From contig CAMLET010000191.1 of the NCBI GenBank assembly GCA_946479125.1, forward strand, positions 1 to 6,553: a stretch of 6,553 nt of DNA, read 5' to 3'. The notes under the pieces are model-generated. The model was not told where the DNA came from and made no database searches. It worked only from the letters and a program-made list of their open reading frames with translations. The first letter of the stretch is position 1, and every line of letters starts with the position of its first letter. Source of the DNA: an uncultured Flavobacteriales bacterium. Its GTDB lineage: Bacteria; Bacteroidota; Bacteroidia; Flavobacteriales; Crocinitomicaceae. Of this stretch, positions 1 through 6,544 are shown piece after piece. The position numbers and the translations under genes were made by a program.

Positions 1-1437
1 AAGAACATGTTTCTGAATTTTCCCCTTATGCTTGAAAGTCACAGTTGCTCCAAAAGCATCTGAATTTGAATAATTCTTTGGAGCTAAGTTCACTGCAATC
101 CAATTTCCCTGTTTGCTCACATTCTCAAACAATTTCATCTTTTGTTCCATTTGTTGAAATGCTGCCCAAGGTAGTTTTACAACAGATGAAATGATATCCA
201 GATCGCCATCATGATCGAAATCAAGAATAACAGAACCTCGATGAGAGATAGGATCGTTCAAGCCTGCTGATAAACCTTTTTCTACGAAAACACCATCTAC
301 ATTTTCGAAAAACATATTGGGATCCTTAATGACCGTTTTTGGAACCAGCGTTGCTACATTTCCTTTGCTCACGTACAAATCTAAATCGCCGTCCATATCT
401 GCATCAAAAAATAGGGGAGTCCAGCTTGTTCCTCGCAAGGTGTCGCGCACATAAGTCAGATCAACTTTCAGTGTTTTTGCAACATTCACAAAAGCACCAT
501 TAGTGAAATGAAGCAATTCGTTTTCTCCAATATTTGTAATGTAGTAGCCCGGATTCCCATCATTTTTATAATCGCCAATACCAATTCCCATTCCGTACAT
601 TTTCGTATCGAAGTTAACTGCGACACTCATATCTGTAAAACCGATTGTCGGGAAGTTATTCGCATAATACCGGTTTCCTTCGTTCGTCCATTCACCAAAA
701 TCGTTCAGCAGCATTAAATCCTGATCTCCATCATTGTCAACGTCGTGAAAACGCGATGCCAGGCTGCAGCCCGGATTAGAAACACCATAGCTAATCGATT
801 CTTCTGTAAAATTATTTCCTTCGTGATTGATCAACAGTTTGTTGTCATAGCAGGTGGGATCATAACCAATCTCTCTTCCAAATTCGTCCTGAATTCCGCC
901 CATTGATTTGACGTAATTGCAGAAATATAAGTCAATCCAACCGTCGTTATTAACATCACCCCAGCATGCTGAAGCGTAATTTCCTTTTGGCAGTACATTC
1001 TCCAAAGAAACCGGAACAAAGTATTTACCTTTTACGTTTTTCATCAGAACCGGAACTTTCTTGTCACCACGACTCATTCCAACGCCATAATTCGCAATTA
1101 TGAAATCAGTAAAACCGTCCTTATTGTAATCGGCTGCAACTGCTCCCTGAATGAAGTAGCTGTCTAAAGTGTCAATTTTTAATTCGGCTGTTTTGTCTGA
1201 AAAAACGCCCTGGTTGTTCATCCATAATTTTGATGGAAAAACACCTCCTGCCTGAAAAAGATCTTCCCAGCCGTCATTGTTAACATCAATAACCATCACA
1301 CCACCACCAGCCATCTGAAAATCGTTTCCGGGATAGATATAATTTAAACCCTTGGTTTCGCTGACTTCCTTAAACTCAATTTGTGCGTTTAAAGAAAACC
1401 CAATTCCAATACATAGAGTTGAAAGTGTTATTCTCAT
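1..1437 (-). CDS. CRTAC1-type secreted FG-GAP/VCBS propeller protein with ASPIC/UnbV domain, C-terminus cut off by window edge
   Basis: I translated the minus strand from the ATG at 1437; the frame stays open for 479 codons to base 1, so the C-terminus is missing. Residues 1-19 are a signal peptide ending LNAQ, so the protein is exported. Seven calcium-binding-type repeats of the form DxNxDGxxD follow, starting at residues 51, 103, 161, 232, 289, 345 and 406. Their spacing of 52-71 residues fits a seven-bladed beta-propeller. The fifth copy is degenerate (last Asp replaced by Gly297). Residues 445-465 (NWIAVNL, then SDAFGATV) match the beginning of the ASPIC/UnbV domain that closes CRTAC1-family proteins. 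The start overlaps the stop of the haloperoxidase-like gene by four bases (ATGA), so translation is probably coupled. The family is thought to act in extracellular binding or adhesion; the ligand here is unknown. Family assignment is firm; function is inferred. Confidence 0.93.
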   Translation of the reverse strand, partial: MRITLSTLCIGIGFSLNAQIEFKEVSETKGLNYIYPGNDFQMAGGGVMVIDVNNDGWEDLFQAGGVFPSKLWMNNQGVFSDKTAELKIDTLDSYFIQGAVAADYNKDGFTDFIIANYGVGMSRGDKKVPVLMKNVKGKYFVPVSLENVLPKGNYASACWGDVNNDGWIDLYFCNYVKSMGGIQDEFGREIGYDPTCYDNKLLINHEGNNFTEESISYGVSNPGCSLASRFHDVDNDGDQDLMLLNDFGEWTNEGNRYYANNFPTIGFTDMSVAVNFDTKMYGMGIGIGDYKNDGNPGYYITNIGENELLHFTNGAFVNVAKTLKVDLTYVRDTLRGTSWTPLFFDADMDGDLDLYVSKGNVATLVPKTVIKDPNMFFENVDGVFVEKGLSAGLNDPISHRGSVILDFDHDGDLDIISSVVKLPWAAFQQMEQKMKLFENVSKQGNWIAVNLAPKNYSNSDAFGATVTFKHKGKIQKHVL

Positions 1438-2747
1438 GGAATTAGTTTTAAAGTTCGTAATGTGGTAAGTCCAACCTGTCGACCATATTCCAAACTTTCA
1501 TTTGCCGTAGTTCGAAAGTGAATTCCACCATAAACACGGGAAGAAGAAATTTCCTGAGCCAGCTTATCGAAGTTTTCAAATGTTCTTGGAGTTCCGTCAA
1601 TGTCTTTTCTCCAAACGTTTGTTGAATCAGTAAATGTGAGATTGTAGCCAAAGAACTCTTTCAAAATCTCTGTTCCACCGCCACTTTGCATAGAATGACC
1701 AGATGGATATTCAGGAAACGAAGGAGTTGCAATCAATGAATTGAAATCCTTTTGAATGAACCGATGGATGTAAGATATAGGTCGAATAAAATTGAATTTA
1801 TACTTCCCTTTCCAGCAATTGATAAACGCATCATTCAACGAAATTCCAAGTGCAAGATATAATTCACAACGCTTTTGGTAATCCAGCTGTTGACTCATAG
1901 CCAGATTGTGCGCCATGTTATAAAAATGTCCTGATGGTGTTCCTGTATATCCCGGAGCATCATCCCAATATTCAGCGATTAACTCATATTCAGGTTTCTC
2001 GCTGGCTGTAAGATCGGCAATCTCTTTTGAGTCTTTGTAAATATTACTTTCCTGTTCTTTTGAATAAACAGGAGTAGTCATTGCCTCAAAAATTGCTTGA
2101 TTTTCTTTCAGGAAATATCGGTTTTCACCCCAAAACGGAAGTAAAGCTGAATAATATCCTGGAGAAGTTTTTGTCCAGCAGCCTTCACAAACAGGTTCTT
2201 TGTAGCCTTCGGGATAGTTTTTCAGAAATGCGTCATCGGCTCCATCACCTTTTGAATAAGCAATCACGTGATTCACAATCTCAGATGAGATTTTCAAACT
2301 TCTATTTACTGTTTTTTGATTGTTTCCAACTTTGAAAATAGTGAAAAGAGAGTCGCGTAAAGCCGTCAGATGTTTGTTCGAAGATGGGGGCATTGAACGG
2401 TAGAAGTAAGAGCAGATCTGGAAATTTACTTCGTTTGAAATGAGTTGAGCTGAAACAATTCCCTTTGTTCTTTCTAAATGGTTGTAATCGTTCAGATACT
2501 GTGTCAAATCATTCGACACTGGCTTGAAATACTTTGCTGATTCGTACATGCCAAGTCCCAAATAGGCAAATGCGCGCGCACTAATCGGAGCTGAAAGACC
2601 AACAGAATTTTTGGTCAACTCAAATGCTTCTTTTATATAAGTATCCTGAATGGAAATACATTGCGATTCCGGAATATTTGTTTTTAAAGCATGCGCTTGT
2701 GAGCATATTACCAGCGACAACAAGATCAGCAGAGTGTTCAGTTTCAT
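1434..2747 (-). CDS. Vanadium-dependent haloperoxidase-like protein (PAP2 superfamily), secreted
   Basis: Members of this family bind vanadate and use hydrogen peroxide to oxidise halides to hypohalous acid; relatives with the same fold are acid phosphatases. Residues 1-20 form a signal peptide (cleavage after AHA), placing the enzyme in the periplasm or outside. All three PAP2 motifs are intact: Lys315-x6-Arg322-Pro, Pro348-Ser-Gly-His351 and Ser403-Arg404-x5-His410. Compared from memory with Curvularia chloroperoxidase, these supply Lys353, Arg360, Ser402-Gly403-His404, Arg490 and His496. Trp312 and Phe344 stand where that enzyme has Trp350 and Phe397, which shape the chloride site. Asp262/Asp263 lie where the Asp that supports the second Arg is expected. 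The 437-aa length is usual for bacterial members. The start is the only Met ahead of a signal peptide. It is the first gene of an operon with the CRTAC1-type gene. Phosphatase or iodide/bromide specificity cannot be excluded from sequence. Confidence 0.92.
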   Translation of the reverse strand: MKLNTLLILLSLVICSQAHALKTNIPESQCISIQDTYIKEAFELTKNSVGLSAPISARAFAYLGLGMYESAKYFKPVSNDLTQYLNDYNHLERTKGIVSAQLISNEVNFQICSYFYRSMPPSSNKHLTALRDSLFTIFKVGNNQKTVNRSLKISSEIVNHVIAYSKGDGADDAFLKNYPEGYKEPVCEGCWTKTSPGYYSALLPFWGENRYFLKENQAIFEAMTTPVYSKEQESNIYKDSKEIADLTASEKPEYELIAEYWDDAPGYTGTPSGHFYNMAHNLAMSQQLDYQKRCELYLALGISLNDAFINCWKGKYKFNFIRPISYIHRFIQKDFNSLIATPSFPEYPSGHSMQSGGGTEILKEFFGYNLTFTDSTNVWRKDIDGTPRTFENFDKLAQEISSSRVYGGIHFRTTANESLEYGRQVGLTTLRTLKLIP

Positions 2748-2877
2748 GAGTCAAAGTTAGTAATATTGTTAAGTTGCTATTTAGCTGTTTTCCTTATTTT
2801 GAAGTGGTGAATTACAGTGATTCTGAACTTTTTCTCCCTATTATTGTAAGAGCCAAATGAATCTTTGAAACGGTCAT
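2748..2877. promoter_or_regulatory. Divergent intergenic region with candidate Bacteroidota-type promoters
   Basis: This gap separates the leftward haloperoxidase operon from the rightward gene set, so it should carry promoters for both. For the plus strand, TTG at 2774-2776 and TTATTTTG at 2794-2801 are 17 bases apart. They match the Bacteroidota -33 TTG / -7 TAnnTTTG pattern with one mismatch in the -7 box, and would leave a leader of about 70 bases before 2878. For the minus strand, TAACTTTG (complement of 2752-2759) matches the -7 consensus exactly. However, it ends only four bases before the ATG and has no TTG at the right distance, so it would give a leaderless message or is a chance match. 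Both calls are pattern matches only. Confidence 0.3.
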
Positions 2878-3744
2878 ATGAAAATCAAACTAACTTCCCT
2901 TTTTCTATTATTTTTTCTCTTTTCTTTCGGACAAACAGATACTTCTCAATTCTATAAATCAAAAAGCACAATCTACGAGATTAGGAACGAAATGGTTTAC
3001 ACCTATGTGTATACGGTTTATCCGTCCAACATGAACAAAAATGGAGATTATGAATTCAAAGGTAGTTCGCCGATAACGGAAGGTTTTACGAAAAAATTAA
3101 AATCAATTCCCTCTAGAAGTGGTTGTTACGATCTCTTAGATACGTACATAAAAAACAAGGAACATGAAATGCTCGTTGAACTACACAAAGAATTTCCGAA
3201 TAGTCCTGTTTACAGTGTTTATGTTATGAAAAGAGGCTATTATTATGATGTATTGGACTGGGGGAATAATAGAGAGCTTATAGAGGATCAGAGACGACAA
3301 ATAGATACCTTGATGAAACTGAAATACGACAGTTTGTATCTTGCTCATTCGAATATAAAAGAGAAGACGGATGCTTATTTGGTAACTGTTGGTCAAACGG
3401 ATCTGAATTCTTTTCAAAACTTTAGTTATTCAATTCCTGACTCCAACGGTTTAAAAAGGAGTTATATGCATCAGGTGCTTAAATCCCTGATCGAAAAACA
3501 GCCAGAAATCTATTTTCAGTTTTTAGAAACAATTCAGGATGAAAGGGAGCGTGGACATTACTATTTCTCACTCGATAGAGAACACTATCATCTTTTGAAA
3601 GATTCTGATTCCAAGTCTCCAATAAGAAAAGAAATGATCAAGTATCGAAGAAGAAATAACTGGGGTTCTGCCGGTATTCTTACCGGAACGGTGGCTTTTT
3701 ATTCGGGATTGACAGTTGGAATCATTTACCTAGTTCGGAAATAG
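2878..3744 (+). CDS. Unrecognised exported protein with signal peptide and C-terminal membrane anchor
   Basis: I do not recognise a family. The 288-aa protein begins with a clear signal peptide, residues 1-19, rich in Phe and Leu and ending FSFGQ. The body (about 20-255) is polar and rich in Tyr, Lys and Glu, with a single Cys (83), no visible catalytic motif and likely mixed helix and strand. A basic stretch, KYRRR (255-259), precedes a hydrophobic segment at 263-286, and the protein ends Arg-Lys. That segment has glycines at 263, 266, 270, 277 and 281, giving two GxxxG motifs. The layout suggests a periplasmic domain held in the inner membrane by its C-terminus. The ATG sits directly before the signal peptide; there is no Shine-Dalgarno sequence. 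The sirtuin gene follows 36 bases downstream on the same strand and may share its transcript. The neighbouring 317-aa protein has the same overall plan but no obvious sequence similarity. Confidence 0.85.
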   Translation: MKIKLTSLFLLFFLFSFGQTDTSQFYKSKSTIYEIRNEMVYTYVYTVYPSNMNKNGDYEFKGSSPITEGFTKKLKSIPSRSGCYDLLDTYIKNKEHEMLVELHKEFPNSPVYSVYVMKRGYYYDVLDWGNNRELIEDQRRQIDTLMKLKYDSLYLAHSNIKEKTDAYLVTVGQTDLNSFQNFSYSIPDSNGLKRSYMHQVLKSLIEKQPEIYFQFLETIQDERERGHYYFSLDREHYHLLKDSDSKSPIRKEMIKYRRRNNWGSAGILTGTVAFYSGLTVGIIYLVRK

Positions 3745-3780
3745 AATTGATTCTTAATTTAGCTTGAGAATTGATTATCC

Positions 3781-4614
3781 ATGAATGAACAACTTCAGGC
3801 TAAACTAAAAGAATGTATTGCTAACGGACAAAAGATCACTTTCCTGGTCGGAGCCGGACTTTCATCTGAAAGCGGAATTCCAACTTTCCGTGGAGCAGAT
3901 GGTTATTGGACAATTGGTTCAGAAAACTATCGTGCAGAAGAGGTTGCTACCAAACGTATGTTCGATATTGCCTACGATGAAGTCTGGAAATGGTATTTAT
4001 ATCGTAAGTCGGTTACAGAAGCGGCTCAACCAAATGCCGGACATTATGCTTTGGCGAAAATAGAAAAACTTATTCCGGAGAGTTTTGCACTGATCTCTCA
4101 GAATGTGGATGGATTACATTTAAAGGCTGGGAGTAATCCAAAAAGCCTGTTTCAAATTCATGGCGACTTAACCTTTGTGCGATGTGCTGAAGAATGTTCA
4201 ACAGAATTGTATCCTTTCCCAAAAGAAATTCAGTTGATTGGTCGTGATAAAAATCAATTTACTACAGAAGATCAGTTGGCGTTAATGTGTCCGAAATGTG
4301 GAAATGTACTTCGTCCGCATGTGCTTTGGTTTGATGAATACTACAATGAAGAATATTATTCCTGGGATTCTGTGGTTGGGTTGGCTTCTAAAACTGGTAT
4401 GCTCTTCATTATCGGAACTTCGGGTGCAACAAATCTTCCACAGCATTTTACAAGAGAAGTAATGCGGAAAAATGGAGTAGTGGTGGAAGTAAATACTGAT
4501 GAATCCTTGTTCACTCCAATGTTAGAACATAATGACAATTGTTACATTTTGCGAACAACAGGAAGTCAGTTTTTGGCCGAATTGGCAGCTGTAATTGCAG
4601 CTATCGACAAGTGA
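3781..4614 (+). CDS. cobB: Sir2-family NAD-dependent protein deacylase, class III (CobB/SIRT5-like)
   Basis: Sirtuins remove acyl groups from lysines using NAD, releasing nicotinamide and O-acyl-ADP-ribose; this one has no signal peptide and should be cytoplasmic. Visible motifs in order are GAGLS (24-28) and GIPTFRG (32-38) for NAD binding, QNVDGLH (107-113), catalytic His127 in IHGDL, zinc cysteines 135 and 139, the second zinc pair 170 and 173 (CPKC), RPHVLWFDE (178-186), GTS (212-214) and VEVN (235-238). Ala56, Tyr72 and Arg75 correspond to CobB Ala76, Tyr92 and Arg95 with identical spacing. In class III enzymes these residues accept succinyl, malonyl or glutaryl groups, so broad deacylase activity is inferred. 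RPHVLWFDE has Asp185 where many sirtuins have Gly. The length of 277 aa is normal. The start is the first in-frame ATG. No defence partner gene is present nearby. Confidence 0.95.
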   Translation: MNEQLQAKLKECIANGQKITFLVGAGLSSESGIPTFRGADGYWTIGSENYRAEEVATKRMFDIAYDEVWKWYLYRKSVTEAAQPNAGHYALAKIEKLIPESFALISQNVDGLHLKAGSNPKSLFQIHGDLTFVRCAEECSTELYPFPKEIQLIGRDKNQFTTEDQLALMCPKCGNVLRPHVLWFDEYYNEEYYSWDSVVGLASKTGMLFIIGTSGATNLPQHFTREVMRKNGVVVEVNTDESLFTPMLEHNDNCYILRTTGSQFLAELAAVIAAIDK

Positions 4615-4728
4615 TTTAGAGGTGAAATCAAACATAGATTGACGAAAGCTCTGTTTCAATTAACATTTCACAGTTCAGATTCGGAAAATAATTGTTGATT
4701 TGTACTTTCTACCAAAAACCCGAATAGA
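4615..4728. other. Intergenic gap between the sirtuin gene and the three-gene run
   Basis: These 114 bases are the largest plus-strand gap between genes, so a promoter for the downstream genes is expected here. I find no good TAnnTTTG box; the nearest, TACTTTCT at 4703-4710, misses two positions. A weak hairpin could form between ATTGA..AA (about 4638-4647) and TTTCAAT (about 4655-4661). It has a bulge and no following T-run, so I do not call it a terminator. TGAAAT (4623) and ATTTCA (4664) are an inverted pair 35 bases apart. There is no small open frame worth calling. Confidence 0.4.
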
Positions 4729-5682
4729 ATGGATCGTAAGATTTTTCAGTCGACATTTTTCTTGTCAATACTCTTTTTAATCAGCTCATTCACTGTTTTC
4801 GCTCAGGAAACTACATTTCTAAACCCTAAGAAGAATCCGAAAACGGTGTTTGTAGCTTTAGATGGAAAGAAAGCCTATGTCTTTGAAATTTACAGAATTC
4901 CGGATTCACAAGGATTTACTGGTCGTGAGGTTCTTGATACTTTAGAAAAAAGAGGTGAAGGAAACTATAGTGGTAAAAACGCTACACTTTCAACCGACGG
5001 AGCTTCAAGAACATTGTTTCTGAAATCATTACATGACCAGAAGGATGTGACTATTGAGATGGTTTCTAGCGAAGGTGACAATAGTGATTTCAACGTTTCG
5101 CTTAATAATGCATTGTTGAATCAGTTTGCTGTACAACTTTCAAATGATGTGAATACAAAATTTCAAAACACTACCTTCTTTGTTGGCGACGTAGTGAATC
5201 ATTTTTATAGTGAAGAAGACGTAGACATGCCGTATCAGCAATTTGAATTGAAGTACGCTAAGCTATTCCAAGATTACGCGGATTCTACCGTAAAAAAACA
5301 CGACAGCTATGCGAAGGTGGTCAATCAGTTAAAAGCGAATCAGTTGGCTGTACCGGCTGAGCAGTTCATTAATGGAATAAAGCAGTTGCCTGGTCGAAGC
5401 GATTTGACGGTTACGCATTTCAAGATATTGGTAAACGAATTGGCAATGACAAATCCTGCAACATTTCTGAAAGCAGCTGAAATGTCTTCTCCGGGAGTTA
5501 AAAAAGACATGTTTGAAGTGTTATCGGGAGAAAGCAGAAAGAACGTTGTTCAAAATGGTCCTGAATGTGAAACGAAGAATGAGCTGAAAAAGCAGCACAG
5601 AAAAAAAATATGGATTGACACTGCTTTAATTGGTTTACCAAGTGCGTTGATCATTTTGGCCGCGTTTACTATTAATACGTAA
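4729..5682 (+). CDS. Unrecognised exported protein with signal peptide and C-terminal membrane anchor
   Basis: I do not recognise a family. The 317-aa product starts with a signal peptide (residues 1-25, ending TVFAQ with cleavage likely after Ala25). Residues 35-150 look strand-rich, with several VFVAL or TLFLK-type stretches. Residues about 170-265 look helical and contain the long polar run around the FQDYAD and YAKVVNQL segments. There is one Cys, near residue 278 in GPECE. A strongly basic patch, KKQHRKK (287-293), leads into a hydrophobic tail at 294-315 containing Asp297 and Pro304. The plan, export signal plus C-terminal anchor, parallels the 288-aa protein upstream of the sirtuin. 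The stop is 12 bases before the GTG of the zinc-ribbon gene, in the same frame, so the two are very likely co-transcribed. The ATG directly precedes the signal peptide. Confidence 0.85.
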   Translation: MDRKIFQSTFFLSILFLISSFTVFAQETTFLNPKKNPKTVFVALDGKKAYVFEIYRIPDSQGFTGREVLDTLEKRGEGNYSGKNATLSTDGASRTLFLKSLHDQKDVTIEMVSSEGDNSDFNVSLNNALLNQFAVQLSNDVNTKFQNTTFFVGDVVNHFYSEEDVDMPYQQFELKYAKLFQDYADSTVKKHDSYAKVVNQLKANQLAVPAEQFINGIKQLPGRSDLTVTHFKILVNELAMTNPATFLKAAEMSSPGVKKDMFEVLSGESRKNVVQNGPECETKNELKKQHRKKIWIDTALIGLPSALIILAAFTINT

Positions 5683-5694
5683 AATTTAGTCGAA

Positions 5695-5973
5695 GTGCCA
5701 TTGCGAAACTGCGAAAACGGACATCAATTTAACAAGACAAGTGATTGTCCTGTTTGTCCTGTTTGTGCTAAGATCTTCAAACCGAGTTCAGGTTTTTTAG
5801 CATTGTTGAGTGGTCCGGCTTGCAGAGCACTGCAAAATGCAGGAATTGTAACGTTGGAATTGTTGTCGAAGAAAACCGAGAAAGAAATTTTACAACTGCA
5901 TGGAATGGGAAAAGCGTCGCTGCCTGTTCTGAGAATGGCTCTTGAAAAAGAAAATCTTACATTTAAACAATAA
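5695..5973 (+). CDS. Small zinc-ribbon / RNA polymerase alpha-CTD-like helix-hairpin-helix protein
   Basis: The 92-aa protein has two parts. Residues 6-24 hold Cys6, His10, Cys18, Cys21 and Cys24 (ending CPVCPVC), a likely zinc-binding knuckle. Residues 38-91 resemble the C-terminal domain of the RNA polymerase alpha subunit: an ALQNAGI..L..L helix pair, then the GMGKASL turn (70-76) and a final helix. Aligned by eye with E. coli alpha, the DNA-contacting Arg265 and Lys298 become Pro41 and Ala74, while Gly296 and Ser299 are kept as Gly72 and Ser75. It may therefore bind protein or nucleic acid in another way. I associate this architecture with small Bacteroidota proteins annotated after the alpha C-terminal domain. 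The start must be GTG at 5695 or TTG at 5701: a stop lies just upstream and the first in-frame ATG is at residue 71. Starting MPLR fits my memory of relatives. Confidence 0.85.
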   Translation: MPLRNCENGHQFNKTSDCPVCPVCAKIFKPSSGFLALLSGPACRALQNAGIVTLELLSKKTEKEILQLHGMGKASLPVLRMALEKENLTFKQ

Positions 5974-5983
5974 ATCAGGACTT

Positions 5984-6544
5984 ATGAAGATTGGATACTT
6001 AACGTTTGCAATAGTGCTTTTTACGCTTGTGTCGTGTGGAGGAAACGAAGTGAAAGAAACGGAAAAAGAAGAGCCGGTAAAGCAGGAAGTAAAACAAGAC
6101 GAAGATGTTCATCCGGATGAAGATGCGATAAAGAAAGTGGAACAGGCAGAAATGACCGTTCCAGCTTTTAAGATCGATCTTGCCTTAAGTGAAAAAGCTC
6201 TGGAGAAATTGCAGAAAAACAAAGAAACCATCATTGTAGATGTTTCGTTTTCAGGTGAATTGAAAGCCAATTCAAAAATGGAAGTTTCAGAAGACGGACA
6301 GTTTTATTTGGCAAATGCTTCGCGAGAGATTCAGCCCGGACAAGTGGCAACTTTCAATGATATCGTAATTCCTGAGAAAATGCTCAACGAATTGAAAAAC
6401 AAAGATTTTGAGGTTTCAGTGAATGTTTATTCAGGTAGAAGGTCTTTTAAAAACAACATTCTCAGTACGCTTGGTGCTTTTGGAAAGATCAGTGAATTCA
6501 AGAATAAGAAAATCACGATAGAAGGGAAGTTGATTGAAGAATAA
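5984..6544 (+). CDS. Unrecognised lipoprotein with acidic/lysine-rich linker
   Basis: The real start is the ATG at 5984, ten bases after the preceding stop. An in-frame TTG at 5942 would overlap the upstream gene and bury the signal sequence behind 14 polar residues. AGGA at 5977-5980 may help ribosome binding, unusual for this window. Residues 1-17 are a type II signal peptide with lipobox LVSC, making Cys18 the lipidated residue. A charged linker of Glu, Lys and Asp runs over about residues 21-57; acidic residues close to the lipidated Cys recall the surface-export signals of Bacteroidota lipoproteins, but the match is loose. Residues 58-184 look like a small strand-rich domain (TIIVDVSFSGEL, FEVSVNVYSG, KITIEGKL) with short helices. 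The mature length is 169 aa. The gene ends with tandem stops TAA TAG. I do not recognise a family; a role in the envelope is inferred from the lipobox and the upstream anchored protein. Confidence 0.85.
   Translation: MKIGYLTFAIVLFTLVSCGGNEVKETEKEEPVKQEVKQDEDVHPDEDAIKKVEQAEMTVPAFKIDLALSEKALEKLQKNKETIIVDVSFSGELKANSKMEVSEDGQFYLANASREIQPGQVATFNDIVIPEKMLNELKNKDFEVSVNVYSGRRSFKNNILSTLGAFGKISEFKNKKITIEGKLIEE

Noticed and set aside
508..717. Plus-strand open frame inside the CRTAC1-type gene
   Set aside because: It lies antisense to the strongly supported propeller repeats and shows no motif or signal of its own.
1448..1651. Alternative-frame minus-strand open frame at the end of the haloperoxidase gene
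   Set aside because: It is a shadow of the region encoding the Ser403-Arg404 to His410 motif.
2860..2867. AATCTTTG as -7 box for the 288-aa gene
   Set aside because: It lies only ten bases before the ATG, misses the first consensus base and has no TTG at suitable distance.
3781..4614. SIR2 domain as part of an anti-phage defence system
   Set aside because: The protein is a complete stand-alone deacylase with zinc cysteines and catalytic His, and no TIR, HerA, Argonaute or other defence partner is nearby.
4638..4661. Hairpin after the sirtuin gene as a terminator
   Set aside because: The stem is short, AT-rich and bulged, and no T-run follows.
5942..5983. TTG at 5942 as start of the lipoprotein gene
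   Set aside because: It would overlap the upstream gene and place 14 polar residues before a complete type II signal peptide; the ATG at 5984 gives a normal lipoprotein.
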